Assembly: GCF_905220365.1 (NCBI RefSeq)
Contig: NC_061140.1
Location: 8,434,501 to 8,498,500 of the forward strand
Direction: 5' to 3'
DNA from: Vanessa cardui
Lineage: Eukaryota; Arthropoda; Insecta; Lepidoptera; Nymphalidae
Length of the DNA stretch: 64,000 bases
Below the pieces are notes generated by a model. The model saw only the letters and a list, made by a program, of their open reading frames with translations. It searched no databases and was not told the origin of the DNA. This document shows positions 1-12,400 of the stretch, one piece after another. Position 1 is the stretch's first letter. Every line of letters starts with the position of its first letter. The translations under genes were made by a program, and so were the position numbers.

Positions 1-554
1 GAGTTAAATTTAACGCAGACATTAAAGAGACTTTACAATCGTTATCTTAGAGGATTTAGAAAATATATAGATGTACACATATATGACACGGAGGTGCAGG
101 TTGCTTTTGATCTGAGCTAAGTATTAAGTTGCTTTGTATGCAGCGTTACTCATACTTCCCAACGCTTTGTGGTTTAAGCGGTTTCTTATTTATGTTGCAG
201 CACTACGTAAAAGCAATGCAGATATATTTACTGAAAACCTCGGGCTTCAGCTCATGTTTTATTCAATGTCGCGTCTTATTTTATACGATATAAAAGAAAT
301 GTTGTAATATTTTACGTTATAAACGATAAATTTTATACGTAATATACGATCGAATTTAGGGCATACCTCGATCAGATTATCGATTAAGTACATGTAATAT
401 AAGAACCAGTAGCTATATCAGAACAAGTTCAGGCGTAGCAGAAACTCGATAGTTACATATCAAGCGTTGATTTAGTATTATTAACTTGATCTATTTAACT
501 TGACTATGTAACGATTTTTATTTTTGATTGATGGATTGATTTTATTTCTTTTAG
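1..554. other. Window edge, P450/G-alpha-o intron sequence
   Basis: AT-rich sequence with no recognisable exon. A frame is open from 1 to 117, but it has no P450 or G-alpha motif and no convincing splice sites. It is probably intron of both overlapping genes. Confidence 0.5.
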
Positions 555-2973
555 AATGAAACCGGTCATCTTAGGAAATGGCCGATGTTTACAATCAGAC
601 GCTGTCATATCTGGATATGAAGTTCCGAAAGGGGTTTGTTTTTAAACTTATATTTTTATCAATAACAAATAGAAAGTAAAAGAATCTCAAATGTGCTAAT
701 AGTCTCACAGTATGTTGCACTTTCACGGAGAAACTATTGAATCGAAAATTTGTTATGAACAAAGACATAGGCTACTTTTTTATACCTAACACAACAACAG
801 CCTGTAAATTCCCACTGCTGGGCTAAAGGCCTCCTCTCCCTTTGAGGAGTAGGTTTGGAACATATTCCACCACACTGTTCCAGTGCGGTTTGGTGGAATA
901 CATATGTGGCAGAATTTCTATGAAATATGTCACATGCAGGTTTCCTCACAATGTTTACCTTCACCGCAGAGCACGAGATGAATTATAAAGACAAATTAAG
1001 CACATGAATCAGCGGTGCTTGCCTGGGTTTGAACCCGCAATCATCGGTTAAGATGCACGCGTTCTAACCATTGGACTATCTCGACTAACACCTGACGACC
1101 AATCTCCAAAAAGTGAACAAAGCCGAGGTCGTCAAATAGTTAACGATAAAATTTCCTTCTTTAACATTCTCCAAAGATATTCGCTGTCACGTGAAAGATA
1201 TTTACAGTTAGAAAACTAAAATTAATTATAATGTCACATATTGCTTCGCAGTCACACATCGTTTTCCCTCACTACATCATGTCGAATGAGGAACGATACT
1301 TTCCAAATCCTCACGACTATACACCGGAACGTTGGATGAGAGACAAAGAACGCACCGACGATCGTGTATCTACCAAATCTCGTTACACGGATTACGAATC
1401 GAATGGTAACATTTGCGAACATGCTAAAGCGGCATTAATAGCAAAGAGGCAGAGAGAGGTAGGAATACATCCATTCGCCTCTCTTCCATTCGGTTTTGGC
1501 AGACGTATGTGCATCGGGAAGAGATTCGCTGAAGTGGAACTGCAACTTTTGCTCGCTAAGGTAACGTAAATTTACAATTTTTGGTATTTGCATATCGGCC
1601 CATTATTTCTTAATACTTAGTGATAATTTTAAATATCGAATAACAAGTATTCAATACCAATGAAGCTTATGAATGAAAAGTAACGGATCCACAATATAGC
1701 CCAATTACATTCGTTTTGGTCCTTATTAGAGGGTTCCTTTTAAAGAGAAGGTTTATAAAACTATAGTTACACTACTCTGCTTCAAGGCGAATTGGCACAA
1801 ACCAAACCAAGTCAAAAATTCATCTGAATCAATTGGAGCACTTATTTGGACTTAAACTTTCGACGCAAATTTCGGTTAATAACTCCTTGTTTTAACATCA
1901 GGTCATCTCAGCACTTATGAAACGACTCGGAGTTAACGCTTATAAAAATAAAGTTAAAAAATAACAAATATTTACCTCTTCATTAAAAAAAGTCGCAGAA
2001 TTAAAAACTCTTGTAGTTTGTTTGAACGTTTCTTTGTTTGTACTTCTATTCAAACGAAATACATACGTAAAGGTTTAATTTACGTATGTTTAATAAGCAA
2101 TTATAAGCTACTTTTTGCCTAATTCATGACAACCGCGAGAGAAGCCGCGTGCGACTTCTAGTAATCGCATAAGTGCTATTAAACGAAACTGAACAAGTTG
2201 ACGGCGCATGAGAAAAAAAAATAACGTATTACTCGTTAGTTAGTACGCATAAAAATAATTATAAAACTACACTCGTCTCTGTCACGGTTCCACGTGAAAT
2301 ATAATAGGAAGGATTTTAATGAGGTCCACGGTGTTATACGACAAAGGGAGCGGTTAATGCAATTAAAGTGTTTCATTTTAATAAAACGCAGAGGTACTGG
2401 CTGAAAGAGTGAAAATATATTTAAAAAAAAAATATTAAAAACTTACAAAGGTACAAGTACAATCCTCTGTTTGAATATACTTTCATTAATTCCACGCTTG
2501 TACAAGCGAACAAAGCTCGAAGCGAATGAATAGAAAAATTGTAATTAAGAAACATACTTAAGTGGAAACGATATTAATATTTAATACCAGTACTAATTAT
2601 TTATACTAAGATAAAGAAAGTTCTCGGAAAACTGTAGAAAATTCTAGATTTTATTTCATTTGTAGCCGACTTAACGGCGGTTTTCGGAATTATGAGCAAA
2701 GTTAGTTGAAATAATCAGACCAAATACGGAACGCTCATTGGTCGTATCATACGTCATCAGCTTAAACCGACCAATCACCATTTCGAATTTAATTTAGTTA
2801 ATCTGAGTTTGATCAGCGTTTCACAAACTAGAGGCGTGTAAAGATTTTTCTTGTTTCAGATATTTCATAAATACAACGTATCATGGAGATACGGGGAACT
2901 GACGTACAGTGTAACACCGACCTACGTACCCAATGAACCTCTGCAGTTTAAATTAGACATAAGGAAAAAATGA
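555..2973 (+). CDS. Cytochrome P450, mitochondrial clan (CYP301/CYP49-like), last three exons
   Basis: Three plus-strand exons are supported: 555-633, 1252-1560 and 2860-2973 (TGA at 2971-2973), all with AG/GT boundaries and phase-0 internal junctions. The first encodes a stretch containing KPVILGNGR, typical of the region after the K-helix in mitochondrial P450s. The second carries the PERW motif and the haem-binding loop PFGFGRRMCIG, whose Cys is the axial haem thiolate ligand. The third encodes the C-terminal beta strands and ends in two lysines. P450s of this clan are monooxygenases of the inner mitochondrial membrane that act on ecdysteroid, cuticle or detoxification substrates; the substrate here is unknown. 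The 5' exons (membrane anchor, I-helix, ExxR) lie outside the window or were not recognised, so the gene is partial. The first intron hosts a SINE. The exons lie antisense to, and apparently within an intron of, the G-alpha-o gene. The clan is confident; the exact family is not. Confidence 0.85.
790..1087 (-). mobile_element. tRNA-derived SINE (Metulj-like), nearly full length
   Basis: On the minus strand it starts with a tRNA-like head (GTTAGAACGCGTGCATCTTA, GGGTTTGAACCC-type box B near 1027-1040), continues with TCATGTGCTTAATTTG, GCGGTGAAGG and TTCTGCCACAT, and ends in AGCAGTGGGAATTTACAGGC. It is the same family as the copies near 4.4, 10.6, 43.9, 55.9 and 58.3 kb. It lies in a P450 intron. 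Confidence 0.9.
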
Positions 2974-3433
2974 AAATGATATACTGAAGACTGAATATGC
3001 CCAATTAATTCTTAGTTATTACTCATAAGTGTGTATGTAAGTTTTTTTATAAACATAAAATTTTGAGTTGTGTTTTGTATTTTTTATTAAGAACTCCTAA
3101 GTAGGATTTCCTAAGAAGTCTACGTTATGATAGTTAGACAATTAACAAATATACGAAAGTCCATAGTAATAATGAGATTAATTTCAAAACTCATCATTCA
3201 GTCATATTAGATACTGTCTTTCTTATATAATACAATTCTGATTTTATCATCACTGCAATATGTATAATAATGATCCCTTTTTATTTTGATTATTTAATAT
3301 TTAATACTTCTGAATTTTGGCAATTGTGGATTGAATTTAATTAGAATTTCTGTTGCCGCCATGATTTGTTATCTCGGGCGAGTACACATGGCTATCTAAA
3401 GCTTCTAAAATAATGAGGAAACATTCCACTTAC
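2974..3433. other. P450 3' flank
   Basis: AT-rich, non-coding. It presumably holds the P450 3' UTR (plus strand) and the start of the G-alpha-o intron after exon 4 (minus strand). No clear AATAAA within the first 100 bp. Confidence 0.5.
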
Positions 3434-6400
3434 TATTTAGCCGAGTCATTGAGCTGGTACTCATTAGATCTGCCGAAGCACTCCTGGACACCGGCGTCCG
3501 CCCACAGCCTCTTCATGGCCGCTAGAAGTTCCTCACTGAACGGCTCCGTGTCTTCCATCCGTTGAATGACGTCGAATACCATCTTGCCGTCGCTCTGAAT
3601 AATAATACATATATTACAAAAAAATACTTGTATGTATGTATGTATGTGTGTATCACACAAAGATTAATGAAGAATTTAGAAGTTATTTTATTTATTTGGA
3701 AATATTCTTGATAGCGGTTGTTTCCCTTGTAAGTATGGTGTACCGAGTATTGGACCAGTATTACCTTTTCGGCGGGCCTTTCGCCGTATTACCAACGATC
3801 ACTACTATCATTCTGTCGAAGCGCAATTGAAAGCAGACAAATTTATTACATGACGATACTAAACTTCATGACAAATTATCATGTATTTATTATAATACAT
3901 AGAAAGGTTACATTCGAAAAAAGAAATTCCTGTCTATAAAGTAACTAAAATATAACATAATAATTGACATTTGTATAAATAGTAAATAATTGTCCTTAAA
4001 ATAATATTCGATTTTTTATAACGTGATATAAAATTTAATGTTCGTACATCGTAGTCATACAATATTGTACATTTAATATCAATAGAATTAATCATTTTCA
4101 TGGGCGTTCGATGTTTCCATCTATGTATAAGGCCGATAGCATTACACTGATAAAAAGTGGTTCAGTAAATAAAGTTTCGTTACTAACTTATAGAAAGAGA
4201 AATAATATAAATTTTTGTTCAAATAAAAGTTCGTCGTCAAATTCATATCATATAATATTAAATTAGTAATATCTGTATAAACGCCAGCTGTTGCAAGAAG
4301 GGCGAGACATCTTAATAGTCGAAGAGATTTTATTCGAGGATTACGTTTTCAAATCTGGGAATGGCCATGCACCAGAACTTTCCGATCTGTTTTTAAAATG
4401 AATCCCTGCTCGGTGGCGAAGAACCGAGATGGCCCTGTGGTTAGAACGCGTGCATCTTAAACGATGATTGTGGGTTCAAACTAAAGCAAGCACCACTAAA
4501 TATTCATGTGCTTAATTTGTGTTTAGAAATTCTGATACATGTCTATTCCACGAACCTGCTATGGAACAGCGTAGTGGAATATATTCCGAACCTTCTCCTC
4601 AAAGGGAGTGGAGGTCTTAGCCCAGTTGTAAGAAATTTACAGGCTGTGGTTGTCGGTGGTGGAGAAAATTATCGTGAGGGATGCACGTGCCATATAATAA
4701 TCCGTATAGACATATTCGAAGCCAACGATGTGGATCCACTCGTACACACGTGAAGTTTTTAGATGAGGCGCCATTTATGCGCCAACGTGACTGACTCACA
4801 CTTAGATAATAAACAGAAACGATTCAAAGGGTGCGAACCGTATAATTAAACTCCTTTCATATCACAAGAGCGGGGAACTCTCGTGTACAATCTGTCATAC
4901 TATATTTTAAAACCGAGTCTCGCACGTATAGTAAGACAAAACTTAAATGTAGCATCGGCAAAATTCGTAAAACCGATCACATCCGAATTAAGTACGCTAT
5001 CCAAAATTATCAATATTTATTTCTTATGTGAATATGATTTTTACACAAACGTAATTTCTTGTAATATCATATGACCTCCTCCTATATTCGTCATTTTGAC
5101 ACGTCGATTTCACGAGAATCTGTAGCGACGAATAGCGTCGAATGGCGCGATATGGAGCTAATTCTATTGGTTGTATAAATGGGCAGTAATCGGTTTTATT
5201 GAATTTGCCGATGCTACATCTAAGTTGTATCGTACTATACGTTTTCGCCTTTAATTCAATTCGTAGAGTTTAAAAGTTGTACGAATACTACGACCGAATA
5301 ATTTTGAGCGATTATCTAATTTTTTGTGGAAACGGAATGAATAAATTTGTAAATATGTACTTTCAGTTTTAATTATACAAACAGACATGATCGAGGTTAT
5401 TAATTATAAAATTATGTATGTTAATTATGTAAGATATTTAAAAGATATTTTACATTCATAATTTAGAAAATACATAATAGAAAGCTGACAAGAAGGATAT
5501 ACAAATATTAACTACTTTAAAGCAAATCTATAATATTTTTTGGTAGTATGTAAAAAAGTTAATCACATTTTGATTCAATAAGTTCAGAAGTGATTTTCAA
5601 TTTGGAGAATCCAATAATGTGAGGTTAGTATATGTTGATAAACTAAAAAAGTAGACTCAAATAGAGATCCCGTTACTAAAACGCAAAATAAAAAACACAA
5701 AAAAAATATTTTCATATTTTTATGATTATATGCAAAAAATAACACTTGTGAAACACTCAAAATAACATACAAAATTTCAACAATATACCACATAACTTTT
5801 AATATTTTATGTTTCAAAAAACTAGATTTCAGCATTGGTAAAATAGTTTTGGTATACGTTTAAATAAAAATCGTTGAGCCATTCCAATGCGTTTTATGTA
5901 TGCACAGCTTAACACTTTAATTGGATTAAAGGCTTTCCTAGCATACAAATTCATTTCAATAGTAATACCGTTTCCCAACTATAAATTCAAAACAATTTTC
6001 TTATTAAATATTTTCGACAAAAACTTTACAAGAAACTTACGAATAGAAAGATTATTGTAATTATCTTAATATTACTTAAACTTCATAATAGCTGTTCAGT
6101 TCTGTGTAGACTACAGGTCTACAAATTCATTTTTCTTCTGCAGACTCATCTATTTTCATTTTTGCTTATTTATTCAATGACCGTTAAAATGTCTATCTGT
6201 TTTTCTGTTTGACCATAATGTCATGTCATTATCACATGGTATAAAACAAAGACGCTTACCGTTCTATACCTATGTTTACTTAGATCTTGAAAATTACGCA
6301 AGGGTTTTTTTAATAGATAGTATGTTTCGAGAGGAAGATTTTTGTATATCATAACATGGACAGTATAGTTAGAAAACAATGATAATTTAAGTATCTAATG

Positions 6401-9400
6401 CAATGTCGTGGGTAAACAAATTCTGTAGTACATTTAGTATCAGTGTTGCACCCGTGCGAAACGGGGCGGGTCGCTAGTCATATGTGTTAAACTAAATCAA
6501 CGTCAAATATAATCACGACAGCTCGATGACGAAATAACGAACAGGCTGACAGTCTTACTTTCGATTTTTTTTTATTTTAAGCGTGTTTTCGTCGAATCGT
6601 TGACACAATTTGTAAACATTTAACACAGTAAGGACACAAATAGTTGATACGATGTGACAACAAGCCACGTCACGATTTGTGACGAAGCGTTTAATTACAG
6701 TGTTTTCACAAAACGTCCTCTGTTTCAGCGATTGCGTAATCGAATCGGTCAGGAGATGTGTGACGCTGAGCGCCTCACTCCCTCGATGATCACTCTACAC
6801 GTGCATTGTAAAAGTCGCTAACAGCCCATAATGTAAACCGAGTTATTTATACGTACTTAATACTTTCATTCGTCGTTGATCTTTTAACCTCCTGACACCT
6901 CGCGTACTTTACAAAGTGCTAAATAAATCGTACTCTAAACGCCGAATATTTTTGAACTTCTTATTTCGACATCGGACGACCGTCCTTTATGTAGCATTAA
7001 TTCCCGATTGTTTGTATTCACCCGCTAAAAAAGTATTGGTCAAGTGATTGCTTGTAGCCAATGAAATTTAAGCAATGGCGATAGTTTGTCCATGGAATTC
7101 GATAGAAATATCAAACCTAGTGGCGGCCATTCTTGCGAAGCGTGCTCAGGAGTTCAGGAAGATGACGGCACGCCACCGACAGGGTTAGTAAAACTTAAAA
7201 TATTTTTATTAAATTCAATTGTTTTAATGATTTTTTTTACATAATTTAAAATTAGTGAATATTCTTTGGAATTTGCGTACTTTTGGGGAGAAATACAAAA
7301 ATAATATATTAAATAAACCGTCGTAAATAAATTAAACCTATAGAAAGGCACTTCGTTCGTTATTCATAGTTTAAATATATGCAATTGGTCGTATGTATAT
7401 CACATTCGGCGTTCATACCAAAAGTAGCGTAATATTATTTTCAGCGTTACGAACCAGCGATATCACGGAATTATTGAACAACTCCGAGTTTGAAAACTCG
7501 AGTGAGGATGAAAATTTCGCTGAGGCTTCTAGCAATGAATCCCGATCATCGGCAGATGAAGCATGAGCGACAGTTGAGACAGCGTTGATAGCAATTTGTC
7601 AAGAGGTCGAAGCGGTTCTAGTATCCTCGGGAGGACTACTGGTTGTCGAGGTCGGGGCAGACGGCGTGCTGGCTGTGCTACTTTCAGCTACGGAACTCAT
7701 TGAAGTATATGATCTTGATGTCACCACTGATGATGTGATATTTTGGTTTACCAAGGAAGTACGACATTTGAAGATTGACATATATTTATTTGGTAGTCTT
7801 GTAACCTTTTTTGTATTATATTGATAAAAATAGATAAATATATTTATGTTTGGTACTTCATTTGTGACGTTAAATTAAATTATATGAATAAATGTAATCA
7901 TTTGTTTTATTTATACAATTAACCTACTTATGCCTTAATGACCTGAAGTCCTTTATAAAAGACAAAAAATATCTAAACAAATGTAAACTCAATGTCTTCG
8001 TCAAATAATGTTAAGAAACATTTGTTTTGGTGAAAACTCGGGAGAACCCCTAGTTTATGTTTTATTTAACTGACAAGGTCTCGGCCTTTGTAACAAAAAC
8101 AGTTTATTGCTATGTAAAGTACATTCGGCCCTTGTTGCAAGTGAACTCAGTAAATGCTTAGGCGTCAGGAGGTTAAATGACATTATGAAAATACGCTTTT
8201 TTTAATGGAAATAATAAGACTGTATGCACACTAGACATTTTTCACACAATTAATTACATCATAGTTATCTTTTCATGGTTATTTTTAATGTAAATATCCA
8301 AATCCTAACAGTGTACGCTCTAGTTTAAAGTGACGAACCGTACTTAGATAAGCTATCGTAACGCATACATGTGCACCTATTGTTTGACATTCTCAGCACA
8401 TATTATATTACAATGAAAGGAAAATATTACCTACGAGATCCCTAGAGCGGCAGTGATGCACGAGTTGACGATAAAACGCAACCTATTTGCTATTCCAGAA
8501 TTTAATCTATCTCTGTGGCAGATTTAATTCAGAACCGTTCAGCCGTTCTAGCGTGATTGAGTAACAAATATCCATTCAACCAAACATTTCCGTCTACCTA
8601 TAACATTCGTAGGACTCGTACGTATCACAAAATAATACTTTGTGATTAACTGTGTATCTAAATATCTAAATACACAATATTACGGTATTTTTACAAAACG
8701 TTTGCAAATATATAAATTGAAAGAAATAGTCACATATAAATCGTTGACAATTTACAAATGACTGTTACGCATTTGTGTGTATTTTATTTTAAAAATCTCT
8801 ATTAAATTGTTATTTGTTCAAAATATGCAGCCTATAAATTTCGCACCTGGGCAAAGGACTTTTCTCCGTTTAAGGAGCATATTGCACCACTGTGCTTCTC
8901 TTGAGTCACATGTGGCAGACTCTAGGTTTTTCTCGCGAAGTTTTACTTTATAAACTGTTTAAAAGGTTTGTATAAAACCATTTCAATTAAATATAAACTG
9001 GAACTAACAAGGAAAATGATTCTTACTTATATAAAATAGTTGGACGGGCAAATGGGCTGTCTGTCTGTTGGTAAGTAATTACCACCCCCATAGACAAGGG
9101 CGCTTTAAGAAACATTAACAATATCCTTACATCGCTAACACACCACGAACTGTGGCAAACAAGATATTATGAGCCTAGAATTATGTTTATATAATATGAA
9201 TTTTAAATGTTTGTTGTTTAATAATAACTATTGACTTCCAAGCAGGATATATTAATTTAAATAATTGTATTTAATTAACATGACTTTGTATTTTTTAAAT
9301 GTTAAAAAAGAGTAACTACTGAGTTTCTTGCCGGTTCTTCTCGGTAGAATCTACTTTCCGAACTGGTGGTAGCTTCACTTAATTGTAAAATGACGATTCA

Positions 9401-12400
9401 AAAATGCTTGTAAAAGCCTACTTGAATAAAGTTTATTTTGATTTGATTTGATTTGAATCAAATTGTGACTTTGATATTGTCAAAAAGCCGTCTCAGACAC
9501 GTTATAAAATATCACAAAGTATATTCAAACGGCATTGTATTGATTCATCGAGCACCAAACTAATTATCAAATATTATAGAACAATGCCTCGATCGGTACG
9601 GCATAATAAATTGAATGGCGTATCCGATTGATCCATTGTTTGTTGCCAAACTGTATACATTATAAATATGCAAGGGGCGAAGAGAATGCGATACGAAAAT
9701 TTAATTGGGTTGCGAAGAGAAAAAACCAACAAAAATTAGAATACGAAAGAAACCAAGGCACAACAGTATGAAAACACAAAATGTTTTTATTTCACTTCGG
9801 CGGAAAAATGGGCCTTGTATACGTTCTTGCCAAGATTCCACGCGGCAATCATTATTTGTACCATCCCTTTTTATTTTTATATACTTCCTCGTTCGATGAG
9901 GAGTTACAGAAAAAGGCTGTAGCATTGCGGTTTGGTGGTGCACACGTGTGGCAGTATTTTATTGAAATTCGTCATATACAGATTTCCTCGCGCTGTTTTC
10001 CGTATGTCAAAAACTTCGACCATCTCGGATTGCCCAGAGTAAATAAAGTAAAAAAAAAACTATATTTAAAAAAATGCCCATTATTTTCTTTTAAATAGAG
10101 TTGCAACTTAGCGAATAAGCTATCATCTATCGTATATACTTATGTCTTGGCCATGCCCTATAAACAATGACACTGCAAGAAATGTAAGCCAACCACTGAA
10201 TCTAAGATATTATGCCCCTTGTGTCTGTTATAACACCTGTTAACTTAACCTTCAAACCGGGACATACTGTTTTGCTATGTAGCAATAGAATAGCTGATGA
10301 ATGATGTAATTAGACGACGAGACACGAGTAAAGTAATTAGAATTAAATAAAGGACACCCCCACGCCCTCTATAAATAATACCATTAAAAGAGTCCAATGA
10401 AAAAGCAACTATTGTTCGAATAAATGTAAAAATCGTAATTGTAGTCGCAAAGCAAAGCTCATCCTCATGAATAAGGAAATACTGATCTCTGACCTTTACA
10501 GGACTATGTATCTGCAAGATGTAAGGTGGGATTGTTACTATATATTCATTGTTTATTTGTGTCGAGATGGCCCAGTGGTTAGAACGCGTGCATCTTAACC
10601 GATAATTGCGATCAAACCCAAGCAAGCACCGCCGGTTCATGTGCTTAATTTGTCTTTATAATTCTTCTCGTGCTCAACGGTGAAGGAAAACATCGTGAGG
10701 ACACCTGCATGTGACTAATTTCATAGAAATTCTGCCACATGTGTATTCCACCAACCCGCATTGGAACAGCGTGCTGGAATATGTTCCAAAACTTCTCCTC
10801 AAAAGGGAGAGGAGGCCTTTAGCCCAGTAGTGGGAATTTATAGGCTGTTTTTGTTGTTGCTTATTTGTGTATCACACTCGCACTATTAAAAAATAAGATA
10901 GACAGATCGTGTAAGTTAGCCAGTAAACTAAGGTAAGTAATCCATTTATAGCCTCAGCGATCAAAGTATTACTGGATTTTAATTAAATGAATAATTATAA
11001 TTTTTTACGATCAAACATTTCTTAAAAAAATTCCTATTAACTGAACAGAAAACTTCATTCAATTCTTTAGGTGTTGTATTACAGCTGCGTTTCTCACAGA
11101 ATATAATGCAAGTATTATCGGAATAGATAAATATTGGTATCCATACCCTCTCGACCTCTTTATAAATACGTTATGTATACTTTACAACCTACTCCTATAT
11201 TTCCGTATAATTTTTCAACACATTTCGAAATCAGTCTTACGATATTAATAAATCGTAAAGTCAAAACGACGAGACTACTATAGACTCAAGCAAGTAAGCA
11301 AATCAGTAGTAATGTAGTTTGCTCCTTACTTCGATAACGGAATCTGTATGCAAATTAATTGCAATTTTACGTATTGTTATTTATCTAACCTCTTAATCTT
11401 TATATATAACAACAATTGTGCATCTATATAGTATACTTTATATAGTAAAAAGATTAACTACAGTCATCATAGAAGATCCAGGTACAAATCGGACAAGTAC
11501 CAAGTTTTTAAATAGTGCATTTTGAATGAACAGAACCTATTTACCAAACATTAATCGTTAGAAAACCTACATGCAGGACTTTATGATGTACGTACACATA
11601 TTTCCTTTTCAGTTTGCATATTTTAATCAGATTAATGAATTATTATCAAAACTCATCTTTTCATTAAACTCTATTTACTGTAACCTCTTCACGCTTAAAC
11701 TTTATCCCAGTCGAAAAAGTACAATTGGGTTTGATGGTTCCTGTACTATAGGTAGTATTATAAATTTCGCGAGGGTAAAGCCGGAGGTTAGGCTAGTTAT
11801 CAATTATCAAAAGTAACGCTATAGGATATATTTTGTACGTACAATAAAAATAAACAGACAGAAATATGTTAGATTTTATTACATCATCATCAACGATCTT
11901 TTAATAAAATATTTAATCGTTAATAGATAATATGATTACTGTATTAAAGACGGTTTCGATATTTTATTATTAATAGTTTAATTAAAGATTACAAGAAAAT
12001 ATTTGTTAATGTCCATCGTGTAATAATGATTCACAAAAATTTATATAGCCCGTTTGATCATTTCACTGTGACTCAAGGAATATTCGTACATTCTCGTTTT
12101 TATTATCTAATGACATAAATACTAAACACACTTAACATATTTTAACGATTAATTAATGTTACAGATATAAACTGAGATCAATGCACAAATTAGCATCCAT
12201 TACATAAAACCGCCATTTCGCTTTGAAATATAAAGTATCTGCTATTATATAGCATGTTTTAATTATAGAGCTATCATATTTATATCTTAATACCTAAGCC
12301 TGGCTAAACATATGCGATCGTATAAAAAAAAGAATATTAAGAATAGAAAACGAACAGATAATAAAAACGATGAAGTGATTTTTAGAAATTAATCTGTATC

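Noticed and set aside
1..117. Open frame at the left edge as an upstream P450 exon
   Set aside because: No P450 motif in this frame, no matching splice sites, and the phase cannot be joined with confidence to 555.
1015..1087. Functional tRNA gene
   Set aside because: It is the tRNA-like head of a Metulj-type SINE present in at least six copies here.
7585..7824. 79-codon hydrophobic/acidic frame inside the piggyBac-like element
   Set aside because: No resemblance to transposase; the opposite strand is an equally plausible low-complexity Ser/Thr frame.
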